From NCBI GenBank assembly GCA_003133205.1, contig PKWK01000165.1, forward strand, positions 578-35,893: a DNA stretch of 35,316 nucleotides, read 5' to 3'. Below are positions 33,131 to 35,316 of this stretch, one piece after another. Made by a program: the position numbers and the translations under genes. This DNA comes from Granulicella sp. (GTDB taxonomy: Bacteria; Acidobacteriota; Terriglobia; Terriglobales; Acidobacteriaceae). The notes under the pieces were generated by a model. The model saw only the letters and a program-made list of their open reading frames with translations. It did no database searches and had not been told where the DNA came from. Position 1 is the stretch's first letter. Every line of letters begins with the position of its first letter.

Positions 33131-33685
33131 ATGAGCGTGGCAGACTTCAATTGGTTTGACTGGCTTCTGATTTTGATTGTGGCTTTCTCGATGGTGATGG
33201 CGTTCCGGCGCGGGTTTGTGAGTGCGTTATTCGGGATGTTGGGATTCATCGGGGGGTTTGCGCTCGCGGCCTTGAACTACGATGTAGTCGGCGACTGGAT
33301 CAATACCAGCCGCCTGACCATAGCGCCGTCCACGGCGCGTATTATCGGTTTTCTCTTGATTGTGGTGGCTGTGGCAGCGGCTTTCGAACTGCTCGGCCGA
33401 CTTGTGCAGAAGGTACTCCGCACGGTTGGCTTGACCTTTCTGGATCGCACGCTCGGACTGGCGTTTGGCTTTGCCAGGGGCTGCTTGATAGGAATCGGTC
33501 TACTGCTGATTACAACCACCTTCGCACCGCGGTCGCCGATTATTACGACGTCGGTTTTAAGTCCCTATTTATTTGCCGTCACGCATGATGTATCCTTCCT
33601 CGTACCTCAATATCTCCAACGTCTGATGTTGGATGGCGCCTTCAATTTGAAACAGAGTCCGCCCCACTGGATCAATTGGCATTGA
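33131..33685 (+). CDS. cvpA: CvpA family membrane protein
   Basis: This 184-aa inner-membrane protein has four hydrophobic segments (WLLILIVAFSMVMAF, ALFGMLGFIGGFALAAL, IIGFLLIVVAVAAAFELL, GLAFGFARGCLIGIGLLLI). The family motifs FRRGFVSALFGMLGFI and LTFLDRTLGLAFGFARGCLIG are clear. CvpA was named for colicin V production; its general role is uncertain but linked to purine-gene operons and envelope homeostasis. ATG 33131 has GAGGT seven bases upstream, 39 nt after purC. The C-terminus ends SPPHWINWH, immediately before the next gene. Confidence 0.9.
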   Translation: MSVADFNWFDWLLILIVAFSMVMAFRRGFVSALFGMLGFIGGFALAALNYDVVGDWINTSRLTIAPSTARIIGFLLIVVAVAAAFELLGRLVQKVLRTVGLTFLDRTLGLAFGFARGCLIGIGLLLITTTFAPRSPIITTSVLSPYLFAVTHDVSFLVPQYLQRLMLDGAFNLKQSPPHWINWH

Positions 33686-33736
33686 GTGTTCTACAGTAGG
33701 GATTCATCTAATCACGACCCGCAAGCGAGGAAGCCC

Positions 33737-34060
33737 TTGAAGCGCGAATTGGACGCATTAATAACGCAGATGCACAGTGCCGGCATTTCTTACACGGATG
33801 CCATACGGCAGTTCAAGAAGCGCTACATTCTGGAAGTGCTGGCTCATCACAAGGGCAACCAGTGCAAAGCCGCAACCGAGTTGGGGATGCATCGCAACAC
33901 GCTCAGCCGCACGCTCGCTGAACTCGAGATGGACACGGCACAGATCCGCAAAGGGATGCGTCGTCCTGTCATGAGCGAACGACCGCTGCTGGGCCAGCGT
34001 TCGATTGTGGAGCCGCGGTCGCGCATGCAAGTTGCGGTGAACGGGCGGCGTCTCGGATAG
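33737..34060 (+). CDS. Fis-type helix-turn-helix regulator
   Basis: This is a 107-aa protein. The C-terminal Fis-like HTH motif reads YILEVLAHHKGNQCKAATELGMHRNTLSRTLAELEMD, matching the HTH_8 pattern (KGN...AA..LG..R.TL.R.L). The N-terminal helix KRELDALITQMHSAGISYTDAIRQFKK is typical of short acidobacterial Fis-family proteins. A TTG start at 33737 with GAGGAAG upstream is preferred; GTG 33686, directly after the cvpA stop, would add 17 unsupported residues. The basic tail (GMRRPVMSERPLLGQRS...) is probably disordered. Targets are unknown; it could affect the cvpA/purC cluster or the downstream secretin gene. Confidence 0.82.
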   Translation: MKRELDALITQMHSAGISYTDAIRQFKKRYILEVLAHHKGNQCKAATELGMHRNTLSRTLAELEMDTAQIRKGMRRPVMSERPLLGQRSIVEPRSRMQVAVNGRRLG

Positions 34061-34099
34061 AACGCTATTTGCCGCGCGGCGCGTCTAAGATAGCAGTGG

Positions 34100-35316
34100 A
34101 TGATCCGACCAAACCATCTTCGCGCAGCGCTGAGCGGTCGACGACTTAGCGCGTGTTTCCTCTGCTGCCTTCTACTCGCCGCGAGCGGACAGGTGACCTC
34201 GGCGCAGACTCGGGCGACGGATGTTCCGGCTGTTGAAAGTCCGGCGCCGCAAACCTCTGCAGCGCCGGCTCAGGATGCGGCCGCAAAGCCAGAGGATGGC
34301 CAGGGGACGACGACTGCGGTTGTGGGTGCGCACATGGTGGAGTCGACGCCCAGCAAACGCCAACTCCATGAAGCTGAGAACGCGTATCTGGCCGGCGCGA
34401 AGAAGCTTGAGCACGACGATCTGGATGCCGCCGAACAGCAGTTTATACGCGCGTTGAAACTGGATCCGGAGAATCGCAATTATGCGGTTGCGATTTCGGT
34501 TACGCGCCAGCACCGGCTGACAGAATTGGTTCAGCAGGCGAGCAAAGCCAGGCAGGCGGGCGAGTCGCAGAAGGCGGAGACCTTGCTCGCCGAAGCGCGG
34601 GCGATCGATCCCCAGAATCCCATTGTTACCGAGCATAGTGGACCGTTCCTGGTCGGCAGTGCGAGCGGGCCTCAGCGGATCTCCGCTGCTTCAGGCCAGG
34701 GCGCGCTTCCCAAAGACACTGGGGCGGGGACGATGAAGCCGCTCGCGGACAGGACGCAGATGCTGCTGAGCACCAAGGCGAACGAACCGTGGAGGATTGA
34801 GGCGCCATCACTGGCAGGCGCGATACGGCTTACTCCGGCGGACACGGTGAAGAGCTTTCACACGCGCGGGACGTCCCCGGATGTGCTTCGCGAGGTAGCG
34901 TTGGCCTACGGCATTCGCGCGATCATCGATGACTCCGTGGAGCGGAAGACTTTGCGCTTCGACCTGGAGGATGTGAACTACCAGCAGGCAATGTCAGCGC
35001 TGATGAGCATGGCGCATGTCTTCGCGGTGCCCGTGGATGAGACGAGCGTGCTGGTTGCGAAGGACGATTCGCCGAACCGACAGCGGCTGGAACGGCAGAT
35101 CGAAGAGACGATCTACATGCCGGGGTCCACGACGGAGCAGATTAACGAGCTGGCGAATGTTGTGCGGACCGTCTTCGATGTGAAGCAGGCGACCGTCCAG
35201 CCGAGTCTCGGAAATATTGTGGTGCGCGCCCCGGAGAACGTTCTCGAACCGATGAACCGCGCGCTGCAAGATCTGATCGATAGCCCCGGCGAGTTGATGG
35301 TCGAGGTGAAGATGTA
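34100..35316 (+). CDS. Secretin-type outer-membrane protein (GspD/PilQ-like), N-terminal part; runs off the window
   Basis: About 405 codons are open to the window end. A signal peptide (ACFLCCLLLAASGQVTSAQ) and a Pro/Ala-rich linker are followed by a TPR-like helical region, about residues 90-165 (AENAYLAGAKKLEHDDLDAAEQQF, RALKLDPENRNY). After another linker comes a secretin N-domain: GTSPDVLREVALAYGIRAIID, LEDVNYQQAMSALMSMAHVF. A second NolW/N1-like segment follows (INELANVVRTVFDVKQATVQPSLGNIVVRAPENVLEPMNRALQDL), ending in GELMVEVKM where the beta-barrel part usually begins. The domain order fits secretin subunits of type II secretion or type IV pili systems. The barrel is outside the window. 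Confidence 0.82.
   Translation, partial: MIRPNHLRAALSGRRLSACFLCCLLLAASGQVTSAQTRATDVPAVESPAPQTSAAPAQDAAAKPEDGQGTTTAVVGAHMVESTPSKRQLHEAENAYLAGAKKLEHDDLDAAEQQFIRALKLDPENRNYAVAISVTRQHRLTELVQQASKARQAGESQKAETLLAEARAIDPQNPIVTEHSGPFLVGSASGPQRISAASGQGALPKDTGAGTMKPLADRTQMLLSTKANEPWRIEAPSLAGAIRLTPADTVKSFHTRGTSPDVLREVALAYGIRAIIDDSVERKTLRFDLEDVNYQQAMSALMSMAHVFAVPVDETSVLVAKDDSPNRQRLERQIEETIYMPGSTTEQINELANVVRTVFDVKQATVQPSLGNIVVRAPENVLEPMNRALQDLIDSPGELMVEVKM

Overview
The window is high-GC bacterial DNA that looks like Acidobacteriota, most likely Acidobacteriaceae/Terriglobales. This is an inference from gene content: a BcsQ-BcsA pair, a DUF2911 protein, a zinc-ribbon membrane protein, a 3-keto-disaccharide hydrolase, a fused rhamnulose-1-phosphate aldolase/dehydrogenase, many secreted sugar-active proteins, and an intergenic repeat style I associate with this phylum. 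No phylogeny was run.

Layout. 1-2949 (minus): the start of a cellulose synthase operon, a BcsQ-type ATPase overlapping a BcsA truncated by the window edge. 3239-3314: tRNA-Lys. 3393-5784 (minus): a GH31 glycosidase pseudogene with a 10-bp tandem-duplication frameshift and an in-frame TAA. 5825-7282 (minus): a small secreted protein and a Tat-exported amidohydrolase. 7542-7732: composite repeat element A. 7743-10046: DUF2911 protein, tRNA-Arg and a secreted alpha/beta hydrolase. 10132-11177 (minus): two paralogous small membrane proteins plus an overlapping Xre-type regulator, behind a promoter full of TGACAAG/CTTGTCA repeats. 11303-13615 (plus): pncB and a secreted S1/P1-type nuclease. 13635-16515: DUF2062 protein, lysophospholipid acyltransferase, uridine kinase and purine nucleoside phosphorylase. 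16593-16896: composite repeat element B. 17116-19266 (minus): an EF-G-like GTPase with a non-canonical G4 motif. 19721-20074: tmRNA, followed by a thioredoxin-like protein. 20757-24474 (plus): L-rhamnose catabolism genes (aldolase/dehydrogenase fusion, rhaB). 24509-26662 (minus): exported peptidyl-dipeptidase. 26818-32056: hemC and hemD, separated by four secreted or membrane proteins. 32126-34060: purC, cvpA and a Fis-like regulator. 34100 to the end: the N-terminal part of a secretin-type protein.

How it fits together. Most genes are housekeeping (NAD salvage, nucleoside salvage, heme, purine synthesis, ribosome rescue) interleaved with polysaccharide-related functions expected of a soil saprotroph. 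The most unusual signal is non-coding. Two loci 9 kb apart, in opposite orientation, share one ordered architecture: a C8-9/G8-10 palindrome, a 44-47 nt leader with a TAAG...TGTTT...CAA...AGATG pattern, an array of about 29-nt AAATATT-containing units, and a GC hairpin flanked by A and T runs. No ordinary gene explains it. No phage, transposase or CRISPR system is visible.
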